Positions 1-7,680 of a DNA stretch of 64,000 bases are shown here, in pieces. Source of the DNA: Desulfococcus multivorans (lineage in GTDB: Bacteria > Desulfobacterota > Desulfobacteria > Desulfobacterales > Desulfococcaceae); contig NZ_CP015381.1 of assembly GCF_001854245.1 (NCBI RefSeq), positions 3,321,001 to 3,385,000 of the forward strand, read 5' to 3'. The position numbers and the translations under genes are program-made. The notes below the pieces were generated by a model. That model was not told the origin of the DNA. It did not search any database and was given only the letters and a program-made list of their open reading frames with translations. Each line of letters opens with the position of its first letter. The stretch's first letter is position 1.

Positions 1-664
1 TTTCCTTGGGATCCCATCCCCAGTAACGCCCCCAGGCTGAATTGGCCCACACCGCCCCGGTGATGATCCCGGCGGTCAAAAAAAGAAACCCCAGCATCAC
101 CATCTGGTGGGTCAGTTCGTCCAGAACCCGTGGAGACGGCATTTTCCAGCCCGAACCTTGGGGTGAGTCGTGTTCTCTTTTTGCAAGAAACATCAAACTG
201 AGGCCAAAAGCAACGGCAAAAGCCGCATATCCGATAAAACAGGTGATGACGTGGGCAATCAACCAGTTGCTTTTGAGCGCAGGCAAAAGCGGCTGGATTC
301 GGTCGCTGATATTGGGCGACAGGGATGCATAGGCCATGGCCAGAAACGCCAGCGGCATGGCAACAGCCCCGATCGTCGGATGACCGTATTTCTTTTCCAC
401 GATCAGGTACAGAACGGCAATGGCCAGGGCGAAGAAAACCAGGGATTCATACAGGTTGGACAGCGGCGCATGGCCGATGCCCAATTGGTAGGTCTCGGCC
501 CACCGCAACCCGAACCCCGCAACATTGCCGAGCACACCGGCGACGCCGGTCCGGAATGCAATACGTCCCAACGCGTCTTTGTGAAACACCCATGCCGCGA
601 TGTAGAGAAAAGCGGCTGCACCATAGACAAAGGTAGTGATGGAAAGTATGAGAGAACTATTCAT
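1..664 (-). CDS. ccsB: CcsB/ResC-type cytochrome c biogenesis protein, 3' end cut by window
   Basis: Membrane protein of the system II cytochrome c maturation pathway, which carries heme across the membrane for attachment to apocytochromes. About 221 codons are visible, with several hydrophobic helices. The visible end carries the heme-binding tryptophan-rich motif WGRYWGWDPKE, diagnostic of the CcsA/CcsB/CcmC/CcmF heme-handling family. The ATG at 664 follows a strong AGGAGG and overlaps the last 8 bases of the upstream TPR gene, so the two are translationally coupled. The C-terminal third lies outside the window. Family assignment is firm; CcsB rather than CcsA naming follows common usage for this length. 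Confidence 0.9.
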   Translation of the reverse strand, partial: MNSSLILSITTFVYGAAAFLYIAAWVFHKDALGRIAFRTGVAGVLGNVAGFGLRWAETYQLGIGHAPLSNLYESLVFFALAIAVLYLIVEKKYGHPTIGAVAMPLAFLAMAYASLSPNISDRIQPLLPALKSNWLIAHVITCFIGYAAFAVAFGLSLMFLAKREHDSPQGSGWKMPSPRVLDELTHQMVMLGFLFLTAGIITGAVWANSAWGRYWGWDPKE

Positions 665-1319
665 GAACACCTCCTTTTTGCCGATTCAGATCTTTTTCAT
701 GGCCTTCCCTGAAATGCCGGACCCGCTCATCCACTGTCTGTCCGTCGGCAAAAGTCGCCAGCGGGTTGATTTCCAGCAAGGCCTCCCACGCTTCAACGGC
801 ACCCTTCTCATCACCAAGATCATACAACAGAACAATACCCTTGTTCATTCGGGAAACTTCATGCCTCGGATCCGCGGCCATGGCTTTGCTGAACGCCGCC
901 ACCGCTTTCCGGGGCTGCTGGTTTCGGCGATACATGACTCCGAGATCGGTCAATACGTTGGGATTGTTCGGCTCGATAGCAATTGATTTCTCATAAGCAA
1001 CGATTGCTTTCTGAAACTGATCGGCGTCGAAATAGGCGTTGCCGAGTTGTGTCCAGACATCGGCATTTTGCGGATTTCGCGCCGCCTCGGCCTCCAGGGC
1101 CTGAAACATTTCAGCCGGCGGCTGTTTACCGGAAGCCGCCTGGGAAACCGTTGAAGACCCGCCGGGCAGTGGGCTTGTCTTCATCACACCGAATATCGTA
1201 CCTGCAATAAAACCGACCAGCAGGGCCGACAATGAAAGCACGACCGCTGTCTGGCGGCTGACGGTTGAAGACTTGTCGGCGACAGCCTTCACCGACTTTT
1301 TTTGATATTTTTTTGTCAT
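657..1319 (-). CDS. membrane-anchored TPR protein of the cytochrome c biogenesis locus
   Basis: A 220-residue protein. It has a basic N-terminus, one transmembrane helix (about residues 27-47), and then a periplasmic part with tandem tetratricopeptide repeats from about residue 75 to 190 (motifs such as 'WTQLGNAYFDADQFQKAIVA' and 'LTDLGVMYRRNQQPRKAVAA'). It resembles the TPR half of CcmH/NrfG proteins, which hold apocytochrome c during heme ligation. It is directly upstream of and overlaps ccsB by 8 bp, which supports a role in the same pathway. RBS AAGGAG lies 11 bases before the ATG. The partner role is inferred from fold and position. Confidence 0.85.
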   Translation of the reverse strand: MTKKYQKKSVKAVADKSSTVSRQTAVVLSLSALLVGFIAGTIFGVMKTSPLPGGSSTVSQAASGKQPPAEMFQALEAEAARNPQNADVWTQLGNAYFDADQFQKAIVAYEKSIAIEPNNPNVLTDLGVMYRRNQQPRKAVAAFSKAMAADPRHEVSRMNKGIVLLYDLGDEKGAVEAWEALLEINPLATFADGQTVDERVRHFREGHEKDLNRQKGGVHE

Positions 1320-1563
1320 ATCCGAAAAAACTCCTTCTTCACTGAACAGGTCTTCCCGAACAAGGGAAGCGGCCGAAACAGGCGCCTCTCAATACAAACC
1401 TTTTGCGGTTTGGCTCTCAAGCGCGGGCTGGCCGGGGTTGTCGCAAAACGCCCGATGCTGTCCACGGTTCAAGCGGCACTGGTTTCATACACGGCCGCAG
1501 AGAACCCTATCCTGTAAATATCGGGGATGCCTGATGGATAATGTAGGGTCGTGAAGAGAGCCT

Positions 1564-1947
1564 TCAACACAAAAAAGCGCATTTGATCATGAAGGGCGGC
1601 GGTGATGCCTCAGGAAAGGGGTGTGGAAAAAACAGCACGCCTTTTCTGATGGCAACGAACGACGCTGCCGTCGGTGTCGTTATCGGATGTGAAGTGAATG
1701 CCCGGGGTTTATCGAGAAGCCTTCTTTCATTCCGGAAATCGGAGGAGCTCGCCCGCGTCAACAGCCGGTCCTCGTGAGGCCGACAGGATCCCATGTTGCA
1801 GGGTACGGAATTGTGCGGGCCTGCATCACGATGCGCGGTGCTGATGCCGTGACACGCCGAAAAGCAGGCGTCGACCGCCGCCGCGGCACACCCCTGCCCC
1901 GGGTTTGAACCCAGCAACAGCAATATGACAATCCACACTCTCGACAT
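1564..1947 (-). CDS. small secreted Cys-containing protein, unknown function
   Basis: A 127-residue ORF with a clear N-terminal signal peptide (hydrophobic stretch at about 4-14, small residues at 20-25), followed by CFSACHG and CNMGSC motifs that could bind metal or form disulfides. I do not recognise a family. It lies 75 bp downstream of the ccdA-like gene on the same strand and so may be the last gene of the arsR-permease-thioredoxin cluster. The ribosome binding site is weak. The C-terminal half is Pro/Phe-rich and looks less protein-like, so the true gene could be shorter or the ORF non-coding. Confidence 0.45.
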   Translation of the reverse strand: MSRVWIVILLLLGSNPGQGCAAAAVDACFSACHGISTAHRDAGPHNSVPCNMGSCRPHEDRLLTRASSSDFRNERRLLDKPRAFTSHPITTPTAASFVAIRKGVLFFPHPFPEASPPPFMIKCAFLC

Positions 1948-2025
1948 CAACTGAATCCCATCATCCGTGTTCTTTCGATTCTTAAACCATATTGGGCCGG
2001 TTTGGAAGATGCAATTTCGTCTCTG

Positions 2026-2733
2026 TCACGTCCCCAGAAACGGGTTTACAATGAAATAAACTCCGAACAGTCCGATGGCGATGCCGGCCGTCTTCCGGAA
2101 CCACAGGCTCCCCTGCTGGAAATTGCTGTTTTCCAGAAGCCGCTGCACCAGAGCCGTGGAACTGCCGGCCACCGCAATGGGAATGCAGTGCCCGATCCCG
2201 AAAATCACGATATAGAAAATCCCGACGGCGATCTGTTTCTGGATCGTGATAAAGGCCAGGATCGGAGCGATAAACCCGAAGGTGCAGGATCCGGAGAGCA
2301 GGCCGTAGGCCAGGCCCAGGACAAATGCGCCGAACATGCCCCTGAGCTTGAATTTCCCCATCAGACCGCCGGACACGGAGCAGGCTGAAACACCCATCAT
2401 GCCCAGCGCCACCCAGATCAGTATTCCGCCCACCAGGATGGTCCAGTATGGCCCGATCTCGCCGAGCATCCGACCCAGCAGGGAACAGACGATGCCTACC
2501 ATCGCGATGGTGATGAAGAGGCCTGCGGTGAAACTTACGGCGTATTTGGCGCCCTGCCGGGGGCTGAGGGTTTGATTCTGGCCTGCCACATAGCTGACGA
2601 TAAGGGGGATGGACGCCAAGTGGCAGGGGGAAAGCAGGATGCTGATCATTCCCCACAGAAAACAGCCGGCGGCCGCAACGGCGATGCCGCCGGTCATCCA
2701 CTGATTGACCGTCAGAAAAAAGGTTTCCAACAT
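2026..2733 (-). CDS. ccdA: CcdA/DsbD-like transmembrane electron carrier
   Basis: A 235-residue, six-helix membrane protein of the CcdA/DsbD membrane-domain family, which moves reducing equivalents from cytoplasmic thioredoxin to periplasmic thiol proteins. The two conserved redox cysteines are visible: C37 in LLSPCHLASIPL (helix 1) and C150 in LLSGSCTFGF (helix 4). Good RBS (GGGAGG) before the ATG. It lies 21 bp downstream of the secreted thioredoxin-like gene, which is its likely electron acceptor. It could serve cytochrome c maturation, but its operon points to the permease cluster instead. Confidence 0.9.
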   Translation of the reverse strand: MLETFFLTVNQWMTGGIAVAAAGCFLWGMISILLSPCHLASIPLIVSYVAGQNQTLSPRQGAKYAVSFTAGLFITIAMVGIVCSLLGRMLGEIGPYWTILVGGILIWVALGMMGVSACSVSGGLMGKFKLRGMFGAFVLGLAYGLLSGSCTFGFIAPILAFITIQKQIAVGIFYIVIFGIGHCIPIAVAGSSTALVQRLLENSNFQQGSLWFRKTAGIAIGLFGVYFIVNPFLGT

Positions 2734-2754
2734 CGGTGCATCCTCCCTGGAGAC

Positions 2755-3129
2755 TCAGTTGACGCCCATTTTCTTCAGTTGCGCGACAATGGCCTCTTCG
2801 CTCATGAACCCGATGTTCCGGAACACCTCCTTGCCGCTCTCGTCAAAAAAAATCTGGGTCGGAATGGCTCTCAGACCGTATTTTTTCGCCTGGCTCTGGT
2901 CTTCCCACACATCGATGAACACAATGGCGGCCCGACCGTCATAGGTCTTCTTCAGTTTGTCGAGAATCGGGGCCATGAGCTTGCAGGGAATGCATTCGCT
3001 GGCACCCAGGTCGATCATGGTGACCATTCCCTTGACGGGCACTTCCGGGGATGTCGGCGAAGCAAAGGCAATGGCGACGGATCCAATACAGACGAAAACC
3101 ATCAAAACCAGCTTGCGTCTCTGATTCAT
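2755..3129 (-). CDS. secreted or membrane-anchored thioredoxin-like protein
   Basis: A 124-residue protein from the ATG at 3129, chosen because GGGAG lies 10 bases upstream; an in-frame ATG at 3192 adds 21 residues of poor quality. An N-terminal hydrophobic signal segment (about 7-23) is followed by a thioredoxin fold with the active site ECIPC (C46, C49) and the cis-proline loop AIPTQIFF. Adjacent to the CcdA-like carrier, it probably acts in the periplasm as the thiol reductant or oxidant fed by that carrier. Substrate unknown. Confidence 0.85.
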   Translation of the reverse strand: MNQRRKLVLMVFVCIGSVAIAFASPTSPEVPVKGMVTMIDLGASECIPCKLMAPILDKLKKTYDGRAAIVFIDVWEDQSQAKKYGLRAIPTQIFFDESGKEVFRNIGFMSEEAIVAQLKKMGVN

Positions 3130-3223
3130 TTTTCCCATTCTCCCTCTCGGTCGATTCATCAAATTGTCTTTGAACTCACAATGCTTCCCCACAGCACTGC
3201 ACGCTCCCCCTTCGAGGGATAAC

Positions 3224-3457
3224 TCACTTTTTAAGCCACTTCTTAACCTCTTCCTTGGAGGGGATCTTGCCCACCGATTTCACCTCTCCATCGATGACCA
3301 CCGCCGGCGTGCCGAACACGCCGTATTCCCCGATTTTCAGAATATCGGTCACTTTTTCCACCTGAGCGTCCACACCCGTTTCCGCAACAGCATCCTTGAC
3401 CGCTTTTTCCGTCTGCTGACATTTGGGGCATCCAGGCCCCAGCACTTTGATTTCCAT
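3224..3457 (-). CDS. small redox-active thioredoxin (TIGR00412 type)
   Basis: A 77-residue cytoplasmic glutaredoxin-sized thioredoxin with the active site GPGCPKC (C10, C13) and the cis-Pro segment GTPAVVIDG. It matches the 'redox-active disulfide protein 2' family, regularly encoded beside ArsR regulators and DUF318 permeases. Strong AAAGGAGAGG RBS. It probably donates electrons to the CcdA-like protein or to the permease; this is inference from the neighbourhood. Confidence 0.9.
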   Translation of the reverse strand: MEIKVLGPGCPKCQQTEKAVKDAVAETGVDAQVEKVTDILKIGEYGVFGTPAVVIDGEVKSVGKIPSKEEVKKWLKK

Positions 3458-3481
3458 GGTACCTCTCCTTTAATGTTGATC

Positions 3482-3505
3482 TTGCGACGCCATGAGGCGT
3501 CGCAA
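3482..3505. repeat. perfect 10-bp stem hairpin between permease and thioredoxin genes
   Basis: TTGCGACGCC and its exact complement GGCGTCGCAA are separated by the 4-base loop ATGA. It lies in the 140-bp gap between the permease stop and the small thioredoxin start. No T-run follows on either strand, so it is not a standard intrinsic terminator. An mRNA-stabilising or processing hairpin inside the operon is possible. Confidence 0.6.
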
Positions 3506-3597
3506 CGAGTTGCATGTTGACTATAATTCAGACCTGATGAAACCGTGGCATGAAAACCATCCGACAGGGTGATCGGAGTCACGATCCGGAATCTCAA

Positions 3598-4980
3598 TCA
3601 TACGAAATAATGCCCGAAAATCATTCCGCACAGAGTGGACATAATGACGACCAGACACACAAAAACAGCAGTTTTCCTGGTGCCCATAACGCTTCGGATA
3701 ACCAGCATGTTGGGAAGCGAGAGAGCAGGACCGGCCAGGAGCAGCGACAGCGCCGGCCCCTGACCCATTCCCGAGCCGATGAGCCCCTGCAGAATAGGAA
3801 CTTCCGTGAGCGTCGCGAAATACATGAACGCCCCCACGATCGCAGAAAAGAAATTGGCCCCGAAGGAGTTTCCCCCCACCAGACCACTCACCCATTGGGA
3901 AGGAATGAGCCCTTCGCTGCCCGGTCGTCCCAGCAGCAGTCCGGCCACCATGACGCCGCCTAGAAGCAGCGGCGTGATTTGCCTGGTGAAACCCCAGGTG
4001 GCGATGAACCAGTCTTCGGTTTCGCCACGAGTGGTGGTGATGAGAATAGTGAGAGCTATGATTCCCGCACTGAAGGAGATGAGTGGTTCGTGGGGGAAGA
4101 GGAATGCCAGGGCCGCCACAATGATTCCCGCAAACACCACCTTGATCGCTTTTACGCGAAACCAGACGATGAACTCAATCCCCAGACCCACGGCAAACGC
4201 CCCCGTCAACCACCATTTGATCTGAAAAACGGCGTTCCAGAAGCCTACAGGTTCAGATGGCTTGCCCCAGGTGGCGGAGATCAGCAATCCGATCATAGTG
4301 GAAAAATAGACCACATTCTGCCACAAAGGCCGCTCGACCTCCACAGAAGGCAAATGCATTGCCGCCTGCACCTTTTCTTCTTCTTCTCTCAGGAAGAAAA
4401 AGTGCATCAGCAACCCGATGACGATGCTGAACAAAATCGCTCCAACGGCACGTGCGATGCCCAAGGGCAATCCGAGGATCCTCGCGGTCAGCACGATGGC
4501 TAGAATGTTGATGGCCGGGCCGGAGTATAGAAAGGCTAGGGCCGGTCCAAGACCTGCCCCCCGCTTCCAGATACCGGCAAAAAGGGGCAGCACGGTGCAG
4601 GAGCAGACCGCCAGAATGCTGCCTGAAACCGAAGCCACGCCGTAGGCCAGAACCTTGTTGGCCGTAGGGCCCAGGTACCGCATCACCGCGGCCTGAGACA
4701 CAAAACAGGAAATCGCCCCGGCAATGAAAAATGCCGGCACCAGACAAAGCAGTACATGCTCCTGGGCGTACCATTTGACTAGAGACAGGGATTCCAGTAT
4801 GGCATTGGTGAACCGCTCGCTTTCCATGGGAAGATAAAAGGCAACCAGGAACGCCCCCACAATCAACGACATCGGTATCCAGATCGTGCTCCAGTCGATA
4901 CGGCTGGGTGCCGTTTCCTCCACATCCTCTGCCATATCGTCCCTCATCGATTCTTTATGAGCTGTTTGAGCGTTGCTCAT
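3598..4980 (-). CDS. DUF318/UPF0718 (ArsP-like) permease
   Basis: A 460-residue membrane protein with about ten helices in two halves. The diagnostic motif CSCTVLPLFAGIWKRGAG and the following YSGPAINILA are those of the DUF318 permease family (ArsP organoarsenical permease, SO_0444-type Cu/Zn efflux proteins). A charged linker (EEEEKVQ) sits in the middle. The start at 4980 is chosen over 5082 because AGGAG precedes it by 9 bases. It is encoded between an ArsR repressor and small thioredoxins, which suggests metal- or metalloid-responsive efflux. The true substrate cannot be read from sequence. Confidence 0.88.
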   Translation of the reverse strand: MSNAQTAHKESMRDDMAEDVEETAPSRIDWSTIWIPMSLIVGAFLVAFYLPMESERFTNAILESLSLVKWYAQEHVLLCLVPAFFIAGAISCFVSQAAVMRYLGPTANKVLAYGVASVSGSILAVCSCTVLPLFAGIWKRGAGLGPALAFLYSGPAINILAIVLTARILGLPLGIARAVGAILFSIVIGLLMHFFFLREEEEKVQAAMHLPSVEVERPLWQNVVYFSTMIGLLISATWGKPSEPVGFWNAVFQIKWWLTGAFAVGLGIEFIVWFRVKAIKVVFAGIIVAALAFLFPHEPLISFSAGIIALTILITTTRGETEDWFIATWGFTRQITPLLLGGVMVAGLLLGRPGSEGLIPSQWVSGLVGGNSFGANFFSAIVGAFMYFATLTEVPILQGLIGSGMGQGPALSLLLAGPALSLPNMLVIRSVMGTRKTAVFVCLVVIMSTLCGMIFGHYFV

Positions 4981-5122
4981 GACTGATTCTCCTCGTTGTT
5001 CGGTTGAGTTTTTTTCTGCGGTCGCGATTTGCCGGCCGTGGTCCCGGGAGGTTGTCATCTCTTCTAAAAAATTTAAATTCAAATTTAACGATATATTGGT
5101 TCATATTAAAAACGTCCGGATA

Positions 5123-5401
5123 TCAGTTATATTGCACCATATGACGATATATAAACCCCAGAAACATCTGTTGCGGCAGATAAAGGATGATCAAACCGGC
5201 ATCTCTCAGTATTTTGAGATGCTTGCTGACGGAAGACTGTGCAAGCCCCGTCGCCCTTTGAATGTTGCAGACATACAAGATCCTGCGCTGCAGCAATTTG
5301 ATCATTTTCACCCGGTTGGGGTCCGAAAGCGCTTTCATCACATTGATACATTCTCTCACAGATACCCTTTGTATCGCTTTTTTGGAATATACTATCTGCA
5401 C
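5123..5401 (-). CDS. arsR: ArsR/SmtB-family winged-helix repressor
   Basis: A 92-residue protein with the ArsR signature: ALSDPNRVKMIKLL, then the recognition helix region ATGLAQSSVSKHLKILRDAG. It is short at the C-terminus: after DAGLI the wing is poorly conserved and the frame ends early, so a C-terminal truncation is possible. CNIQ lies at the helix where many ArsR proteins carry sensing cysteines. An alternative GTG start at 5359, preceded by AAAGGG, would remove 14 residues. It is transcribed into the permease cluster and is probably its autoregulated metal or redox sensor. It is divergent from the Yej genes. Confidence 0.85.
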   Translation of the reverse strand: MQIVYSKKAIQRVSVRECINVMKALSDPNRVKMIKLLQRRILYVCNIQRATGLAQSSVSKHLKILRDAGLIILYLPQQMFLGFIYRHMVQYN

Positions 5402-5533
5402 AAACCGGTGTCAATGGAAAATCCATGGGAGAATGGAGACCGGTAATGTCAGGTCGCTCGAACTCCTTGAGTTCGGTGCCGTTTGCTGGTAAGTATAGAG
5501 AGAAATTTTCCACCTTTTTCTGCAAAGGCATCC

Positions 5534-6565
5534 ATGACCGCGTATTTCATCCGACGATTGCTGCTGATCATTCCCACCTTCCTGGGCATCACCATCATGG
5601 TTTTCGTCATCACCCGTTTCGTGCCCGGCGGTCCCATCGAACGGATCATCGTCCAGGCCCAGCAGATGCGCAGCCTCGAGGGCGGGCATCGGACAGCGAC
5701 CGCCATGAGTGAACAGACCCAACCGCTTTCCGAGGAACAAATCGCCGAACTCAAAAAATACTACGGATTCGACAAGCCGGTCCTGGTCAGCTACGGGTTG
5801 TGGCTGAGCAAGGTTCTCAGGGGCGATCTGGGCACCTCCACCCGCTACTACGACCCGGTCTGGGAGATGATCAGGACGCGCATCCCCATCTCCCTCTATT
5901 TCGGCATTCTTTCCATGATACTGGTCTACGGCGTCTGCATCCCGCTGGGCGTGGCCAAGGCCGTGCGGCACAAGAGCCTTTTCGACAACCTCTCCTCGGT
6001 CCTTGTCTTCATCGGCTATGCCGTCCCCGGATGGGTGGTGGGGATCCTGCTGCTCATCCTCTTCTCTTCTCACTGGGATTTTTTCCCCCTGGGGGGCCTG
6101 GTCAGCGACGAATTCGAGGATTTCTCATTGATACAGAAAGCAATGGACCTCGCCTGGCATACGGTTCTCCCCCTTGCCGCCTATGTCATCGGCTCCTTCA
6201 GTATCATGACGCTTCTGATGAAGAATACCCTCATGGACAACCTGGCGTCGGATTACGTCCGAACGGCCATCGCCAAGGGATTGCCCTTCCGGAAAGCCGT
6301 CCTCCGGCACGCCTTCCGAAACAGCCTCATCCCCATCGCCACCCATTTCGGCAACAATGTCTCGGTCATTCTCATGGGCTCGTTCCTCATCGAGACTGTC
6401 TTCAATATCGACGGCATGGGGCTTCTGGGCTACGAATCCATCGTCCAACGCGACTACCCCGTGGTTCTGGGCATCCTCGTAATCTCCTCCCTGCTCCTCA
6501 TGATCGGCAACATCCTGTCGGACATCTGCGTCGCCCTCGTCGACCCCCGGGTGCAGTTCAAATGA
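5534..6565 (+). CDS. yejB: YejB-like peptide ABC transporter permease
   Basis: A 343-residue inner-membrane permease of the Dpp/Opp/Yej class. N-terminal helix ITIMVFVITRFVPGGPIER is typical, followed by the long YejB-type insert (about 40-75) and five more helices. The C-terminal EAA-like coupling loop includes YVRTAIAKGLPFRKAVLRHA. The ATG at 5534 is chosen because AAAGG precedes it by 5 bases; an in-frame upstream start adds 17 non-conserved residues. The stop overlaps the next start as ATGA. It forms the channel with the following permease. Confidence 0.93.
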   Translation: MTAYFIRRLLLIIPTFLGITIMVFVITRFVPGGPIERIIVQAQQMRSLEGGHRTATAMSEQTQPLSEEQIAELKKYYGFDKPVLVSYGLWLSKVLRGDLGTSTRYYDPVWEMIRTRIPISLYFGILSMILVYGVCIPLGVAKAVRHKSLFDNLSSVLVFIGYAVPGWVVGILLLILFSSHWDFFPLGGLVSDEFEDFSLIQKAMDLAWHTVLPLAAYVIGSFSIMTLLMKNTLMDNLASDYVRTAIAKGLPFRKAVLRHAFRNSLIPIATHFGNNVSVILMGSFLIETVFNIDGMGLLGYESIVQRDYPVVLGILVISSLLLMIGNILSDICVALVDPRVQFK

Positions 6566-7605
6566 GACGAAATCCCCTGACCCTCAAAAAGATCCGCCGG
6601 TTCAAGTCGATCCGGCGGGGGTATGTCTCCTTCATCATCTTCTGCCTGATGATGGGTCTGTCTCTGACGGCCGAACTTTTCATCAACAGCCGGGCCCTGG
6701 TGGTTCATTACGAGGGGCGTTATTACTTCCCCACCTACGGCCGGATCCTTCCCGGCACCACCTTCGGCCTTGACTATGATTACGAAACCAATTACCGCGA
6801 GCTGAAGGCGCGCTTTGACGCAGCAGGCGAGGGCAACTGGGTGCTGATGCCGCCGGCGCCCTACAACCCCTATGAAAACGACCTGAGAGATGACGCTTTT
6901 CCGCCCTTCCCACCCTCCATCGCTTCCCGTCATTTCCTCGGCACCGACATCGTCGGCAGGGATCTCCTGGCCCGACTTGTCTACGGGTTCCGCATCGCCA
7001 TTTTTTTCTCCCTCGGACTCCTCCTGGCCAACTACGCCATCGGCGTCAGCATCGGGTGCGCCATGGGATATTTCGGAGGACGGTTCGACCTCTTTTTCCA
7101 GCGGATCATCGAAATCTGGTCCAACGTGCCGTTTCTCTATGTCATCATCATCATCTCATCCGTGGTCGTGCCCAACTTCTTCATCCTCATCCTGATCATG
7201 GCCTTCTTCGGCTGGATCGGAATGACCTGGACCATGCGGACCGTCACCTACAAGGAGAAGGAGCGGGAATACGTGCTGGCGGCGCAGGCCCTGGGCGCTT
7301 CCAACCTGCGGATCATCTTCAGGCACATCATCCCCAACACCGTGGCGGTGATCGTGACCTATGCGCCCTTCTCGGTTTCCGGGGGCATCGTCTCCCTCAC
7401 CTCCCTCGACTATCTGGGGTTCGGGCTCCCGCCCCCGACGCCGAGCTGGGGAGAGCTTCTGCAGCAGGGATGGACCGCCATGGATGCCTGGTGGATCGCC
7501 GGATCCGTGATCGCAGCCATGGTCGTTACGCTCGTTACGGTGACGTTCATCGGCGAGGCGGTGCGGGAAGCTTTCGATCCCAGGCTCCACACGGTATATG
7601 AATAG
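6562..7605 (+). CDS. yejE: YejE-like peptide ABC transporter permease
   Basis: A 347-residue partner permease. After the first helix there is a long periplasmic segment (about 35-120), as in YejE, containing the HFLGTDIVGRDLLARLVYG motif common to DppC-type permeases. The coupling loop is EREYVLAAQALGASNLRIIF. The start overlaps the yejB stop by 4 bases, so translation is coupled. The reading frame is open far upstream of 6562, but that part is antiparallel noise over yejB. Confidence 0.93.
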   Translation: MRRNPLTLKKIRRFKSIRRGYVSFIIFCLMMGLSLTAELFINSRALVVHYEGRYYFPTYGRILPGTTFGLDYDYETNYRELKARFDAAGEGNWVLMPPAPYNPYENDLRDDAFPPFPPSIASRHFLGTDIVGRDLLARLVYGFRIAIFFSLGLLLANYAIGVSIGCAMGYFGGRFDLFFQRIIEIWSNVPFLYVIIIISSVVVPNFFILILIMAFFGWIGMTWTMRTVTYKEKEREYVLAAQALGASNLRIIFRHIIPNTVAVIVTYAPFSVSGGIVSLTSLDYLGFGLPPPTPSWGELLQQGWTAMDAWWIAGSVIAAMVVTLVTVTFIGEAVREAFDPRLHTVYE

Positions 7606-7680
7606 ATGGCAAGCATACCGGGGAGCATCACCGTGCCGCCGCGAACCCGGACGTATCAGGCCATCAGGAAGGACAAACGG

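Noticed and set aside
5800-6561. Upstream extension of the yejE open frame by 254 codons
   Set aside because: It lies inside yejB in another frame, has Arg/Pro/His-rich shadow composition, and yejE starts properly at the ATGA overlap.
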